DNA of 64,000 nucleotides. It comes from Monodelphis domestica. Its lineage: Eukaryota; Chordata; Mammalia; Didelphimorphia; Didelphidae. The notes under the pieces are model-generated. The model had not been told where the DNA came from, did no database searches, and saw only the letters and a list, made by a program, of their open reading frames with translations. The position numbers and the translations under genes are program-made. The DNA is taken from contig NC_077227.1 in NCBI RefSeq assembly GCF_027887165.1, positions 439,137,612 to 439,201,611 on the forward strand, in the 5' to 3' direction. This document shows, in pieces, positions 46,961 through 57,624 of the stretch (position 1 is its first letter; each line of letters starts with the position of its first letter).

Positions 46961-47707
46961 CAATGTCCTGCCTACAGGTGAATCAATATGTTTTTTATGG
47001 AGTTATGTTAACAAAATGGGAAACTACATGACAGAGAATAAGGAAGCAGGGGGATAGAGTGGAATGTGTGATGTGGCTGGGTCAAAATAAGGGTTAGCAA
47101 TGAGAGGAATATGACCTTTGAGGTCTCTCAGAAAAGAGCCTGCAGGGGAATGGGTGAAAAGGAAGGGAGGCTTGAAAAAATAGGGGAAAGAAAGGTCTTG
47201 TTTTGGTGTTGAGAAGAGGTACGGATTTGGGAACTGGGGAGCTGGAACTCAGGGATGGGGAGCTGGAACATCATAGAGGCAACTGGCACCTAGGAGAATG
47301 GAAGGGCATGAAATTAGGGGGGGGATTTTGAGGCAAATGGAGAAAGAAGGGAACCAGGAAGAGTGTATATAGATTTATGATGGGCTACATAATCAAGGAC
47401 ATAGTGGGGAAGGGGTTCCTTGTCACAGGTCAATATCTTTTTTGTAAGCTGCAGAAGCTGGCATTTTTCTAGGAATGAGGCACAATGGAAAAGGGGAACC
47501 CACAAAGTAAGCTCTACAAGGGAGTGGCAGAAATTGCCTGGAGAAGAGAACCCAGATTGGATACCTCAGAAATTTTGATTCTATAAAGAATAGAAAGGAA
47601 CTATAAAGCTTCCTCAGAGGGGAGAGAGAAGCTTTAAGGTAGGAAGATAGAGAAAGGATAGAAGTTTTAGATACCACAAGGGGGATGATGGAGTCGAATT
47701 AGAGATA
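46961..47707 (-). other. Possible internal remnant of the adjacent LTR element
   Basis: On the minus strand this lies just downstream of the LTR at 47708-48244. Two short frames (47314-47505 and 47423-47677) are open but show no diagnostic retroviral motif. It may equally be unrelated sequence. Confidence 0.25.
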
Positions 47708-48244
47708 TGAGGTGGCAGGAATGAGTCTTTATTAATTATCAATGAGCCACAGCCAAGCTCTGATCAAAGGACCCTTCCGAAGGCTTTTACCAGTCCAGAG
47801 ATCCAGATTCAATACCACAGAAGTTGGAGAGATGATAGAGAAAGATTAGAGATGGAACCTGGCCAAAGGCCAAAGGCCAGGCTCCAGCAAGGACAGGCAT
47901 CAGTGGAAGCTAGAAAGGAGGAAGAGCAGAAGAGAGAGAGGCGGAGCTGGCTGAGGCCTATTTAATCTCTTTGATATGCAAATATACACAGTCCACAGGG
48001 ATGATCATCATTGGTTAATGACAAGGTATAGGTGTGGTTTCTCTTAACCAGGTGAGCACAAAGAAACCTGTGTTCCCACCTAACCTGGGGGAAGCTGGGG
48101 TCAAGGGTCAGAGGCTTTCCCAGCCACGTGTAATACCGAGCATGCTCAAGACTGAGCATGCTCAAGACTGAGCATGCTCTCTTCTAAGGCAATCTGTATA
48201 TACCAACTGTTTCCCTTGCCCATAGCTAGGGGTGGACTGCTACA
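47708..48244 (-). mobile_element. LTR with three palindromic half-sites in U3
   Basis: Read on the minus strand it starts TGTAGCAGTCC and ends CCACCTCA (537 bp), with a TATA-like attaaata (47959-47966) and poly(A) signal (47728-47733) about 20 bp before the end. The U3 carries three copies of gagcatgctc (48138-48147, 48154-48163, 48170-48179). No matching flanking duplication was found, so one edge may be misplaced. Confidence 0.72.
48138..48179. promoter_or_regulatory. Triple p53-type half-site array
   Basis: Three perfect 10-bp palindromes GAGCATGCTC, each matching RRRCWWGYYY with the favoured CATG core, separated by 6-bp aagact spacers. p53 elements are pairs of such half-sites 0-13 bp apart. 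They lie in LTR U3. Binding is inferred. Confidence 0.55.
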
Positions 48245-48589
48245 AACTAGATAATTATAGGGGTTATGAACCAGAGAATGATGCTTTAGAGTAGACAGTG
48301 AGGATAGATAATGAAAGAGTAAGAGAAATCCTTTCTGGAAAGGGGCACACAAAAAATGAAGTTTAAAAAACTAATGAACAAGACTAGTAAAGGAGAAGAG
48401 AAAGGGGAATCTACTTTGACTGAGAGGAAAAAAGAGGGGGAAAATTAAATAGATAAAAGTAGGAAAGAAAAAAGAAATTGATAAGCAAAACTAAAGGGGT
48501 AACAAATGGGAGTGGGGATTAGGGAAGAGAGACAGTGGGGATAGGACCACCTTAAAAAACATTAAGATAAAGTAAATGAAAATTCATAA

Positions 48590-49135
48590 TACAGGCATCC
48601 TTCCACATTGAGGGTATCCCAGCAATCTGGAACATTCAGGTAAAATTTTTTGGTCCTCCCTTAATGCCAGAGAAGAAGTCTGATTTTCTTCTTTTACTTT
48701 TATGGGATGTTTACAGTGCCTTATTGTAAAGTTATATGTAACAACATGTGCATTTTATGCATCTATGAGTTACTAAACTTTTTAAGATATCTCTATACTT
48801 GTAGCCTTTGTGTGTTATCTGCTGGCTTTCACATTCTTTTTACAAACTTCAACTTTTTACTTATTCTAACTTTAAAAAAGAAATTGTGTCTACTCATGGT
48901 ATTAAAAGATACGGTATGTTGATATACAATATTATGCATATATTTTATGCATTTCTGAGTTTCTAAAATATTTATTTGTCATCTGCTATCTGTGGCTTCT
49001 GTAAAACTCCTCAAAACTCCCATTTAATTTCTTATATTGACCTCTAACATATTGAAACTGTGATGGGCAAAGTTGTGATATGGAAGGGATATTTGTACTG
49101 TATTTATAGTGGATGAGGGGGGATATCATAACTAG
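48590..49135. repeat. Unclassified repeat with internal duplication
   Basis: The start 'caggcatccttccacattga' recalls Tigger/pogo-type ends. 48738-48830 and 48925-49010 share 'ttttatgcat', 'gagtt', 'tctgct' blocks in order. It appears inserted between the ORF1-like and ORF2-like parts of the L1. Confidence 0.45.
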
Positions 49136-49139
49136 GAAA

Positions 49140-50130
49140 AGCCCACTTTCAGAAACAAATAAAGGAAAATATAAACCTAATTTATAACTTTAAATGTGAA
49201 TGGATTAAATAATTTAACAAAATTAATTGTGACAGATTATATAAGAAATCAAAATCCCATAATCTCTTATTTATAAGCAACACATTTAAAAAATCAACAA
49301 AAACATAAAATAAAACTAAGGGAAGAGGAAAAAAAATGTGAATACAAAAAGGCAGGAGTGGCAAAAAATGCAACCTGATAAAGTAAAATAAAAAATTAAA
49401 AAAATTAAAAAGGAATAAACAAGGAAACCATATAACATTGAAAAGAATCAGACAACAACCAAAATCTGTAATAAACCTATATACTCAAAATGCCTTGGCA
49501 TTCACATTTATAAAGGAAACATTAACTAAGCTACAGGAAGATACAGACAGTAATACAATAGTGTAGGAGACTTCAATATCTATCAGTTTTGGAGAAATAT
49601 AATATTGAAAGATAAAAATATAAAACTGGACAAGTAGCTGAGAAACTATAGTTAAAGGTCTTAGAGCATCTTCTAAATGTTACAACAAAAGATTGTACAT
49701 ATTTCTTACTATCACATGGAACTTTAAAAAATGACTATTTATTAGAGCAGAGATACAGCAAACAAATGTAAAAAGGCAGAAAAATAAACAAGTAAATACC
49801 TCCTTTATAGAACATAACAAAATAAAAATAATTGTTGGTTCAGGGACCACAAAAAAAAAAAAACAACAAGAGACCCAAATAGAGACAACAATGAATTACT
49901 AAACAATGAGTGAGTCAAGAACTAAATCATATAAACAACTAATAATCGCGTTTAGCAATATGATTAAATATACTAGAATTACTAGAATGCAGCAAATATA
50001 GTTCTTGGTAAAAAATCATATCCCTACAAATACATATGAACAAATAGAAAAAGAGATCAGTGAACTGAATATTCATTTTTAGGAATTAGAAAGCCAACAA
50101 ATTAATAAATGTGAAGTAAGCATAAAAGAA
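49140..50130 (+). pseudogene. Decayed L1 ORF2 5' (endonuclease) region
   Basis: Order of recognisable strings: 'actttaaatgtgaatggatt', 'caggagtggcaaaaaatgca', 'gataaagtaaaat', 'ttcacatttataaaggaaac', 'gtgtaggagacttcaatatc'. These match the L1 ORF2 endonuclease domain, including the GDF-N block before its catalytic residues. Frames are destroyed. It probably belongs to the same insertion as 43,250-46,960. Confidence 0.65.
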
Positions 50131-50219
50131 AAAATATTAAAAATTTGAAAATGAAGCCAAAAGTCATACTTCAGTGCTGAGAAGTGACTGAGATGAAAGG
50201 AAGTAGAGGTAGTGAGTGT

Positions 50220-50598
50220 TGTTGGGCCCCAAATATTCAATTATTACAAAAGACACTGAGGCAGAACTCTAAGCATGATCAATTTATTAGGGTTTCTGGT
50301 AGTCCCTAATTATTTGGGTCCAAGACCTTCCTCACAGTCAAGCACTCCTTTTCTCAGGGATCTGGGTATTTTATAGTTTTTGGAAGGTTATCAAAAATAG
50401 AATGGAGTATTATAATTCCAATGATTGGTCATCTTCAGAAATAGGGGAAACTCTCTGATTGGCTGAGGGTCATATATACCAATCATAACCATTTTGTCAG
50501 TAGGCCTTTTCACAGATGGTCAATTATTGATATCCTGTCATAAGACTTGCCATAGGTCATCAACCACAGGCCACCTCATTTGAGGCTTTCTACCTACA
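50220..50598 (-). mobile_element. Solo LTR (379 bp)
   Basis: On the minus strand it starts TGTAGGTAG and ends GGGCCCAACA. It has a TATAAAA (50370-50376), poly(A) signal (50283-50288) and CCAAT-type boxes near 50423 and 50458. No flanking duplication is visible. Confidence 0.72.
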
Positions 50599-51310
50599 AC
50601 TCCAGCAGAGGCAAACATCCAGTGTTTGGTCAGCAGTATCCTGGGGGAAAAGGAACTTGTGGGTGACAAGAAAGGTCAAAAGAGAGCAGTGACAATGATT
50701 CATAGGGATGAGGGGTATTGTTGCTACAATAACAAGCTTCAGGGTTAATGTAATATAATTCTCAATCATAGAGTCATATTATTTTGTCTTATAATCTAAA
50801 ATGATATCACTAACAAATAAAATAACTTATATAAAATTTAATCTAACAACATACCTATCAATCTTAACTCTATTCAATCACTAATACCCATGAACTGAGT
50901 AAATCTTGATTAAATTGAGTAGGGGCAACAAAATTATTCTTATAGTATGGATAGCTTTTTCTAGGAATCTGTTAGGAGAGATAAAGGATGATAGCTTGGG
51001 GATGTCAAATGAAGGGTTGTTTTTTTGTTGTTCTTTGTTTTTTTAAAGAGAGATCTGGGTATATTTGTAGGGCTCCGGAAAGGAACCAGTAGACAAAGAT
51101 AAAAGAGAAAAGGGATGATTATGGGGACAATCTGCCAGAAGAAATGGGAGGTAATGGGATCCAAGGGAATATGCAGAGGGAGTAGGTCTATCTGAAAAAG
51201 AGGTGATTATTCCTCAGGGACTAAAGTAATACAGAGAAGAATAGAGGTGTTAAGGGGTTTTAAGATCTAGAGAAGAAAAATAGTAAGATGAAGAGAAAAG
51301 ATGTAAAGGG
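50599..51310. other. Unassigned AT-rich DNA
   Basis: No gene or repeat recognised. Confidence 0.4.
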
Positions 51311-51312
51311 TG

Positions 51313-52290
51313 GTTTGGTTGTTGTCCTTCATTCTTGAAGAGGAAGGACCAAAATGAAATCACTATGTGCGGGTCAATGTATGGTGTTTCTAACTGTGAC
51401 TAATCAGACCAATATGAACTTAGGAGGCTCTACCACAGGGCAGGCACCAAAAGTCCATATGAACATTTGGGATGGAGATGTCTCTAAATTCGCACATTTC
51501 AGGGTTGTTTTGAGCTACTGCAATTCTGATTTGTTCACAGAGCACAGCCCTTTCTTTGATGCAGGCACACCATGCAGTTCTCTAGAGATATCTTGAGTGT
51601 CCTTGTATCATTTCTTCTGATCTCCTTGCAAGCACTTACATTGTGTGATTTTTTTTGGTAAAATAGTCTTTTAGATGAACTTAAGTTTGTCATTCAAACA
51701 ACATGGCCATTTCCTTGCAGTTGAGCTCTCTGCAGTAGAGTTTGAATACTTGGATGTTCAGCTTGAGAAAAGACCCCAGTGTCAGTTATCTTATTTTGCC
51801 AGGTGATCTTCAGAATCTTCTTAGGACAATTCAAATGGAAGTGATTCAATTTCCTGGCATGGCACTGGTAGACTTTCTAGGTTTCCTAGGCATACAGTAT
51901 TCAGTACAACTGCTCTGTAGATCTTCAGTTTGGTAAGTGGCCTAATACCTCTTCTCTCCTACACTTTCCTTCAGAGCCTTCTATACACTAGTAGCTAACT
52001 TTGGCAACCCATCATCTATGCGTACATCCTTGGAAAGTACACTGCCAAGGTTAGTGAACTTATTCACAGCATTCAAAATTTCTCCATGTTATAACCGATA
52101 GTTCTAGCTATGGATGGCACAGTGCTGGCTGGTGGAGAACCTCTGTTTTCTTGATGTTAATTGTCGGACCAAAATTAGCACAAGCAGCAAAGAATCTATC
52201 CATACTCTGTTGCATCTCAGTCTCAGAGACTGCATTGAGTGCATAATCATCTTAGAACAGAAGGTTGTGTACCAACTTTCCACTTTGGTC
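51313..52290 (-). pseudogene. RTE-clade LINE, 3' part with decayed reverse transcriptase
   Basis: The minus-strand translation shows, in order, LLF-stop-DDYALNAVSETEM (the FADD catalytic box, with a stop in place of A), NFGPTINIKKTEVLHQPA, NLGSVLSKDVRIDDGL, KLKIYRAVVLN and KWPCCLNDKLKFI. These are the palm-to-thumb and C-terminal blocks of RTE-type reverse transcriptases. Frameshifts separate them. The element ends in 'gaatgaaggacaacaacc' rather than poly(A), as RTE elements do. It is 5'-truncated near 52,290, where a SINE begins. Confidence 0.82.
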
Positions 52291-52530
52291 TTGCACAGTA
52301 GAACACTAGGCTTAGAATCAGGAAAACTCATCTTTATGAGTTCAAATCTGGCCTCAGAAACTTACTAGCTCTATGATCCTGGGCAAGTCACTTAACTCTG
52401 CCTCAGTTTCTTCATCCATAAAATGAACCACAGAAGGAAATGGCCAATCACTATAGTACCTTTGACAAGAAAACTCGAAATGGAGTCACAAAGAGTTAGA
52501 CACAACTGTTGTAAGTGAACAACAACTATT
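52290..52530 (+). mobile_element. tRNA SINE with BovB/RTE-like tail
   Basis: Head with B-box-like 'gagttcaaatctggcctcag', CORE-like 'gatcctgggcaagtcactta' and 'cctcagtttcttcatccata', then a tail 'tggagtcacaaagagttaga', 'cacaactg' (52481-52508), closely resembling BovB-type tails, ending in 'gaacaacaac'. It likely used an RTE LINE for mobilisation. Confidence 0.82.
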
Positions 52531-52710
52531 CATAATCTATCCATTTTCTCTATGAGATTTATAGGGCAAAAATGAAATAAAAGATTCTGAAGAACAAAAG
52601 GACTTTTCCTAAATAATGACCTACCCAGCATCAGCTTCCCTGAGGATCCTTCCCCAAAGAGGGTCCCTCCAGACACTCCACTCTGCCCCCAAGCACCTCC
52701 AGAGACACAT

Positions 52711-52930
52711 CTTTTCTTTTTTTTTTTTTACTTCACCCTTACCTTCAGTCTTAGACTTAATACTGTGCATTGGTTTCAAGGCAGAAGAGCAATATGGGAG
52801 AGGCAATGGGGGTTAAGTGACTTGCCCAGGGTCACATAGCTAGAAAGTGTCTGAGAGCATATTTGAATCCAGAACCTCCAATCTCCAGGGCTGGCTCTCT
52901 AACCATTGGGCCACTTACTCCGCCCCCCAA
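52711..52930 (-). mobile_element. tRNA-derived marsupial SINE (MAR1/SINE1 type)
   Basis: Antisense copy: T-run, 'gggttaagtgacttgcccag', 'ggtcacatagctagaaagtg', 'aaccattgggccacttac'. Flanks 'ctccagagacacatc' (52696-52710) and 'ctctggagacacatc' (52942 on) look like a diverged target duplication. Confidence 0.83.
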
Positions 52931-53099
52931 ATAACCCTTAACCTCTGGAGACACATCCCATTCCCCAAATAATCTTTGCGACCCACTCCTACTCTAAGCG
53001 ACTCCCCCTCCCCGTGATCGCCAGAGCCACACCCTTTACCCAAATGACCCAGTGACCCAGCACCTCTCTAAATGACCCCAATGACCTTGGGTAACCTCT

Positions 53100-53765
53100 G
53101 CGCCCCGCTGATCTTTCCCCCACCACCTTGGCAAGTGGCCAGCCCAGCGGGTCAAGTGAGTCAGTCCCTCGGAGCCCAGGACTTCTCCCGCCCGGGCTCG
53201 CCCAGGCCCCGGCCCCGGCCCCGCGAGAGGAGGCGAGGACGCGGCGGCGGCGGTGGCGGCGGCGGCGGCGGCGGCGAGGGCGAGTGCAGCGGGCCCAGGC
53301 CTGTTTCCCCTTCCAAAATCCAGCAAGACTTTTTGGGATCCCTACGATACTGGCCGTGTGTGTGACCGTGCTGATCAGCGACCCGAGAGGCAAGGAAGGA
53401 GGCCGGTGCCGCGGGGCGTGGGGGCGGGAGTGGGAGTCCGAGGGGATGGGGTGGGGGGGAGGGGAGAGCCGTGAGTCAGCTCCGGCCAAAGCCCAGAGTC
53501 CGACCCTGGGGCTCCCGGCCCAAGTACTACACTGGTTTGTTTGTGGGGGAGGAGAGGGCCGGGTCCGCCTCCCGCCCCCCGCCCAACTCCGGACTCTCTT
53601 CCTTGCTCCCCAGCTATATCGGGGGTTCCCTGGGGCCTGTTCCCAAACTTCTCCAGGCCTCCAGTCCCTGCTGGGTCCTTTCCCTTGGCCCCTCCTCAGA
53701 GGGTGGGGAGGAGATCTTTCTGCCTGGTAGCACCGAAGGACCAGGAGCTCTTGGCTTCTTTTGAG
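53100..53765. promoter_or_regulatory. CpG island, probable promoter
   Basis: The only GC- and CpG-rich block in the window. It has a (GGC)n tract (53240-53276), GC boxes (e.g. GGGGCGGG near 53,424), no TATA box, and two TGAGTCA AP-1/NF-E2-type sites (53157-53163 and 53472-53478). Each overlaps a GTGAGT splice-donor-like hexamer (53156, 53471). Open frames of up to 200 codons on both strands are low-complexity by-products of GC content. Direction and gene are unknown; a non-coding first exon is likely. Confidence 0.75.
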
Positions 53766-53904
53766 CCCTAGGCCCCTCAGGCAGCTGGTGAAGTTGCTCC
53801 CTCCTCCCCCTCCCCACCACTTTTCAGAATGATGTTTTCAAGCCAAGTCAGGTCAACTAACATCTATGGAAGAAAGCCTACTATGTGCCAGGTCCCGGGT
53901 GATA

Positions 53905-54052
53905 TGGCCGCTTTTTAAAATGCCTAAAATAAGAGGTTTAAGATTACAAAAGAAACCAGTCAGTAATGCTTAAATACAATGAGGCAAGTTTTTGTATTTT
54001 TTTATTTTATGGATCCTAGGTTAAGAAGCCCTGCGAGTACATCCTAGCACCT
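53905..54052 (+). mobile_element. Short hAT-like element, copy B
   Basis: 'aaatgcctaaaataagaggt', 'attacaaaagaaaccagtca' and 'tggatcctaggttaagaagc' match 42,990-43,145. Confidence 0.6.
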
Positions 54053-54379
54053 TCCTAGGGATGCAGGAACTGAGACAGGCCGAGAAGAGAAATGATCCAG
54101 GTAGGGAGGGCAGTCCTTTGGGGAGAAGAGCTTAGGTTTTAGGACTCCCCCCAGCCTTCGAACTGGGAGGCCCAGGGAATCAGGAGAGTTTTAGAGAGAG
54201 CTATAGATTCTCAGGATGCCTGTACAAATTTCCCTGGTGGGGGACTTTAAGTGACTCCCCAGAGGGCCCCTGGAGTGGTGAGCCAGTAGAAATCAAGTCT
54301 GGGCCTGGTGACACCTTAATTTAGCAGAAAGTCTTTCTACTATATGATGCATCCTTCTATTAGTTTGAATCTTCCAGTG

Positions 54380-54562
54380 ACTTTGGAAGCATGACTGAGT
54401 GAGATAAAGGGACTGCACTTGGAGTCAGGAAACCATGGTTTGAATATAACACTCCAGAGGTTTTGCTGTTGGGCAAGATACAAAGCCTCTATTTTCTCAA
54501 CTCTATAATGGGGACAGTAGTAATTATTATCGCCTACCACACAGAGTTGTTGTGAAGATCAA
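54380..54562 (+). repeat. MIR SINE
   Basis: 'cacttggagtcaggaaacca', 'gttgggcaagatacaaagcc', 'gagttgttgtgaagatcaaa'. Confidence 0.78.
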
Positions 54563-54564
54563 AC

Positions 54565-54785
54565 AGTCAGTAAACTTTATTAAGTTCCTACTATGGGTCA
54601 GGCACTAAGCACTGGGGATACAAAAAAAGAAAAAAGAGGCAAAAGACAGTCCCTGTCTACAAGGAGCTTGCAGTCTATCGGAGGAGACCACCTGCAAATA
54701 AATAATAGAAAAAGCAAGCTATATGCAGGTTAAATAGGAAATAATTAACATAGGGAAGGTACTAGAATTAAGAGGCATCCATGTC
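54565..54785 (-). repeat. L2 LINE 3' end, antisense
   Basis: 'aaactttattaagttcctac', 'caggcactaagcactgggga', 'gtccctgtctacaaggagct', 'ggaaggtactagaattaaga'. Low divergence from the L2 pattern. Confidence 0.85.
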
Positions 54786-54854
54786 TTAATTTCTAGTTAG
54801 TGTGAGTGATGTGGTCAGATTCACATTACATATTTCCATTGTGGGGAGGGGGAG

Positions 54855-55110
54855 GAATAGGAATAAACATTTATTAAACACCTACCTTGTAGCACACACT
54901 GTGCTAAGGGTTTGACAGTTATAATTTCATTTGAATCTCCCAACAACCCTGGGAGGAAGGAAGAAGCTCTTGTCCCCATTTTACAGTGGAAGAAACTGAG
55001 GCAGGCAGTGTTTAAGTGACTTGTCCAGGATCACATAGCTAATATGTGTCATATATGGGTCAGAACTCAAGGTCTGAAGCTCTGTCCCTTGTGCTACCTT
55101 GCTGCTTTTA
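54855..55110 (-). repeat. MIR SINE, near full length
   Basis: 'aataaacatttattaaacac', 'cccaacaaccctgggaggaa', 'ccattttacagtggaagaaa', 'gtccaggatcacatagctaa'. Confidence 0.87.
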
Positions 55111-55249
55111 GACTGGAACCAATGATTATACAATTATACCTCCAAATATTGTGAATTTGAATAAATGTTAGCACTTCACAGGATTCATTATTTGCTCTAA
55201 TCGGTACCTAGCTGTGCCTTCCATGAGTATTCTGCAAATTTTAGCTGAT

Positions 55250-55400
55250 TGCAGAATTTAGAGCTGGAAGCATCTCTAGAGATCATCTAGACATATTCCC
55301 TTATTTTTTAGATGAACAAACAGGTCCCAGAAAGGAGGGTAACTTACCCAAGAATACAGGTAATAAGAAGCCAATGCAGAAGTGGAAGGGAAGTATACTG
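55250..55400 (-). repeat. MIR/THER1-type SINE
   Basis: 'agaatttagagctggaagca', 'gagatcatctagacatattc', 'acttacccaagaatacaggt'. Confidence 0.75.
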
Positions 55401-55930
55401 CCTCCACAGTTTAGTGCCACAGAATGCTGCCTTTTCATGGTGTCTGGTTGGCTGGATGAGTGAATGTATACCATTCATGCTTTTAGTAGCATCACCTTCT
55501 TCCCTTAGCTGCCGAAAATTGCTTTGTAAAAACTATAAATCAGTATTCATATATGAATTGTTATCATGAGTATGTATCCATTATAGCTTTCAGTTCTTAT
55601 TATGAGATCAAACACTCTGTGTTATCTGTGCCTTAAAGTAGGAGAATTGGTCAGGTGAACTCTTGAACCACCTTGCCAGTACTCAAAATATTAGCAAAGA
55701 TCAGGATAGGCAGATAATGAGCCGGCTCAAATGTTGCTTTGTATCAGAACAGTTAGCACCTGCTTGTTTAGCACACCAAGAACTTCTCATTCTGCAGAGG
55801 TAGTCTTCATTTTAGATTTATGCTAAAGGAAATAATTCACTTGAACAAACATATATTAAATGTCTTCTGATATAGAAGTTAAGTGATTGAAAAAATACTG
55901 TCTCTGCCCTTCATGAAGCATATATGCTAG

Positions 55931-56144
55931 AGGCTGCTAGGTAGCACAGTGGATAGAACTCCCAAGCCTGAAGTTGAGAGGACCTGTGTTCAAATGTAAC
56001 CTCAGGTACATCCTAGCTGTGTGACCTCAGTCAAGTCATTTAATCTCAATTGCCTTGCCCTTGTCATTCTTCTGTCTTAGAATTAATACTAGGACAAAAG
56101 GTAAGAGTTTTTTAAAAAGTGTATATACATACACACACACACAC
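55931..56144 (+). mobile_element. tRNA-derived marsupial SINE with target-site duplication
   Basis: Head 'gctgctaggtagcacagtgg' (A box), B-box-like 'gtgttcaaatgtaacctcag', CORE-like 'gctgtgtgacctcagtcaag', then an A-rich and (AC)n end. Direct repeat atatgctag at 55922-55930 and 56145-56153. Confidence 0.83.
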
Positions 56145-57264
56145 ATATGCTAGTAGAGGCTAATGTGTAAACATAGATAACCATAATATATGATATTATA
56201 TTATTTTTAAAAATATATATAAAAGCTGACTTATAATGGTCTAAAGTCTTAAAGTTATTTTACCTGCCTTATTTTATTTGAGTCCTGTGAGGTAGGTTCG
56301 GTACTTCATATATTATTATAACCATTTTACAGATGGAACAAGGTGGAGGTTAGTGGATATCAAATTTTGCCTCTGGCCTATATTGGCTACACAGTTTTGG
56401 GAAATAGCACAAGCCTGATACAGAGGCATACTATAATAGCCACTGAAGATTTTAGTTCTTTAGGTATCCAGAAATCTGTTTAAGTGTGCTCTCTCGCATT
56501 CTCTCTCTTAAAAGCAAAGCAACTAAATATTTTCTTTAAATACCTTAATGGCAGTATCATTGTTCAAAAAGTGGAAAGATCAACAAATAGAAATTCTGTT
56601 TTCTATCTGATTCTACCAGGGGGAAATTGGTTGCTGGGATGGAAGGACAGAAAGCTTGGAGGATGTGATGACTTCCTTCTAGACTTTTTGATAGAGAAAG
56701 AGAAGAAATCTAGGCTGAGTCTGACATACACTCTGGTTTTGAGTAGAACATATTTCAAAGGATTCATAGGAAGGGTAGGTAGGGTCACATGACTAAAATT
56801 CAACAGGGCAAATCAGGATAGGAGGGATGGTAGGCTCTCAAGAATGAAATTCTGAAAACATGGAAATGCTTTGATGAGGAAAAACAAGAGCTGTCTGAAC
56901 AGACTAATGTGAATGTGCAGAGAGAGATCACCCACCATTTTAAATTTTAAGAAGAGATGAACAGAAGATGGAAGCAAAGGCAGATGATAGAGGATGAATG
57001 TAAAAGCATGTCTGGCACATATAAAAGTGATGTCAGGAGCACTAAAACTTAGACTGAGGTGAGGTTGGAGACGAAAGCTAAGGAAACAGTATAAAAGCTG
57101 TGTTGGAGAGAGCTCTGCCAAAATGTATGCTCTGTGAATGGAAATGGCTAATAGAGATTGGTACTCAAGATAAGTAAGAAGACATTTAGAGAGCACTAGT
57201 TGCCCTTAATGAATTCAAGTCACTTCATTCAAATGAACTTGGGTACAGAAAGAATGAATAGATG

Positions 57265-57520
57265 TCAGTCAGTTAATAAACATTAATTACATGCCTACTA
57301 TAGTATGCCAGACATTGTACTAGGGATCCAAAGAGAGGTCAAAGATATTGCCAGCTCTTGGGTTGCTTACATCCAGTGGGGTAGACAATATGCAAACAAC
57401 TATGTACAAAGAAGCTATATTCAGGATAAATTGGAAATAAATCAATAAAAGGAAGGCACTAGATTAAGACGTATTAGGAAATGTTTCTTGTAGAAGGTGA
57501 GGTTTTAGCTGATACCACTT
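57265..57520 (-). repeat. L2 LINE 3' end, antisense
   Basis: 'aataaacattaattacatgc', 'aactatgtacaaagaagcta', 'aggaaatgtttcttgtagaa', 'ggtgaggttttagctga'. Confidence 0.83.
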
Positions 57521-57624
57521 GATAAGTCTTTATCTGATATTTGAAATTTGTTAGAGAACAGGTGAATCACAGGGTTAGAGAAATATAAGTCTCCATTTAA
57601 AAAAAAAGGAAAGAGAATAGAGTA

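Noticed and set aside
47314..47677. Retroviral gag remnant on the minus strand
   Set aside because: Position beside an LTR is suggestive, but no diagnostic motif is visible; kept only as a low-confidence remnant.
53128..53730. 200-codon plus-strand frame, and a 166-codon minus-strand frame, in the CpG island
   Set aside because: GC-rich DNA lacks stop codons by chance. Both strands are open, and the sequences are Arg/Pro/Gly-rich without domains.
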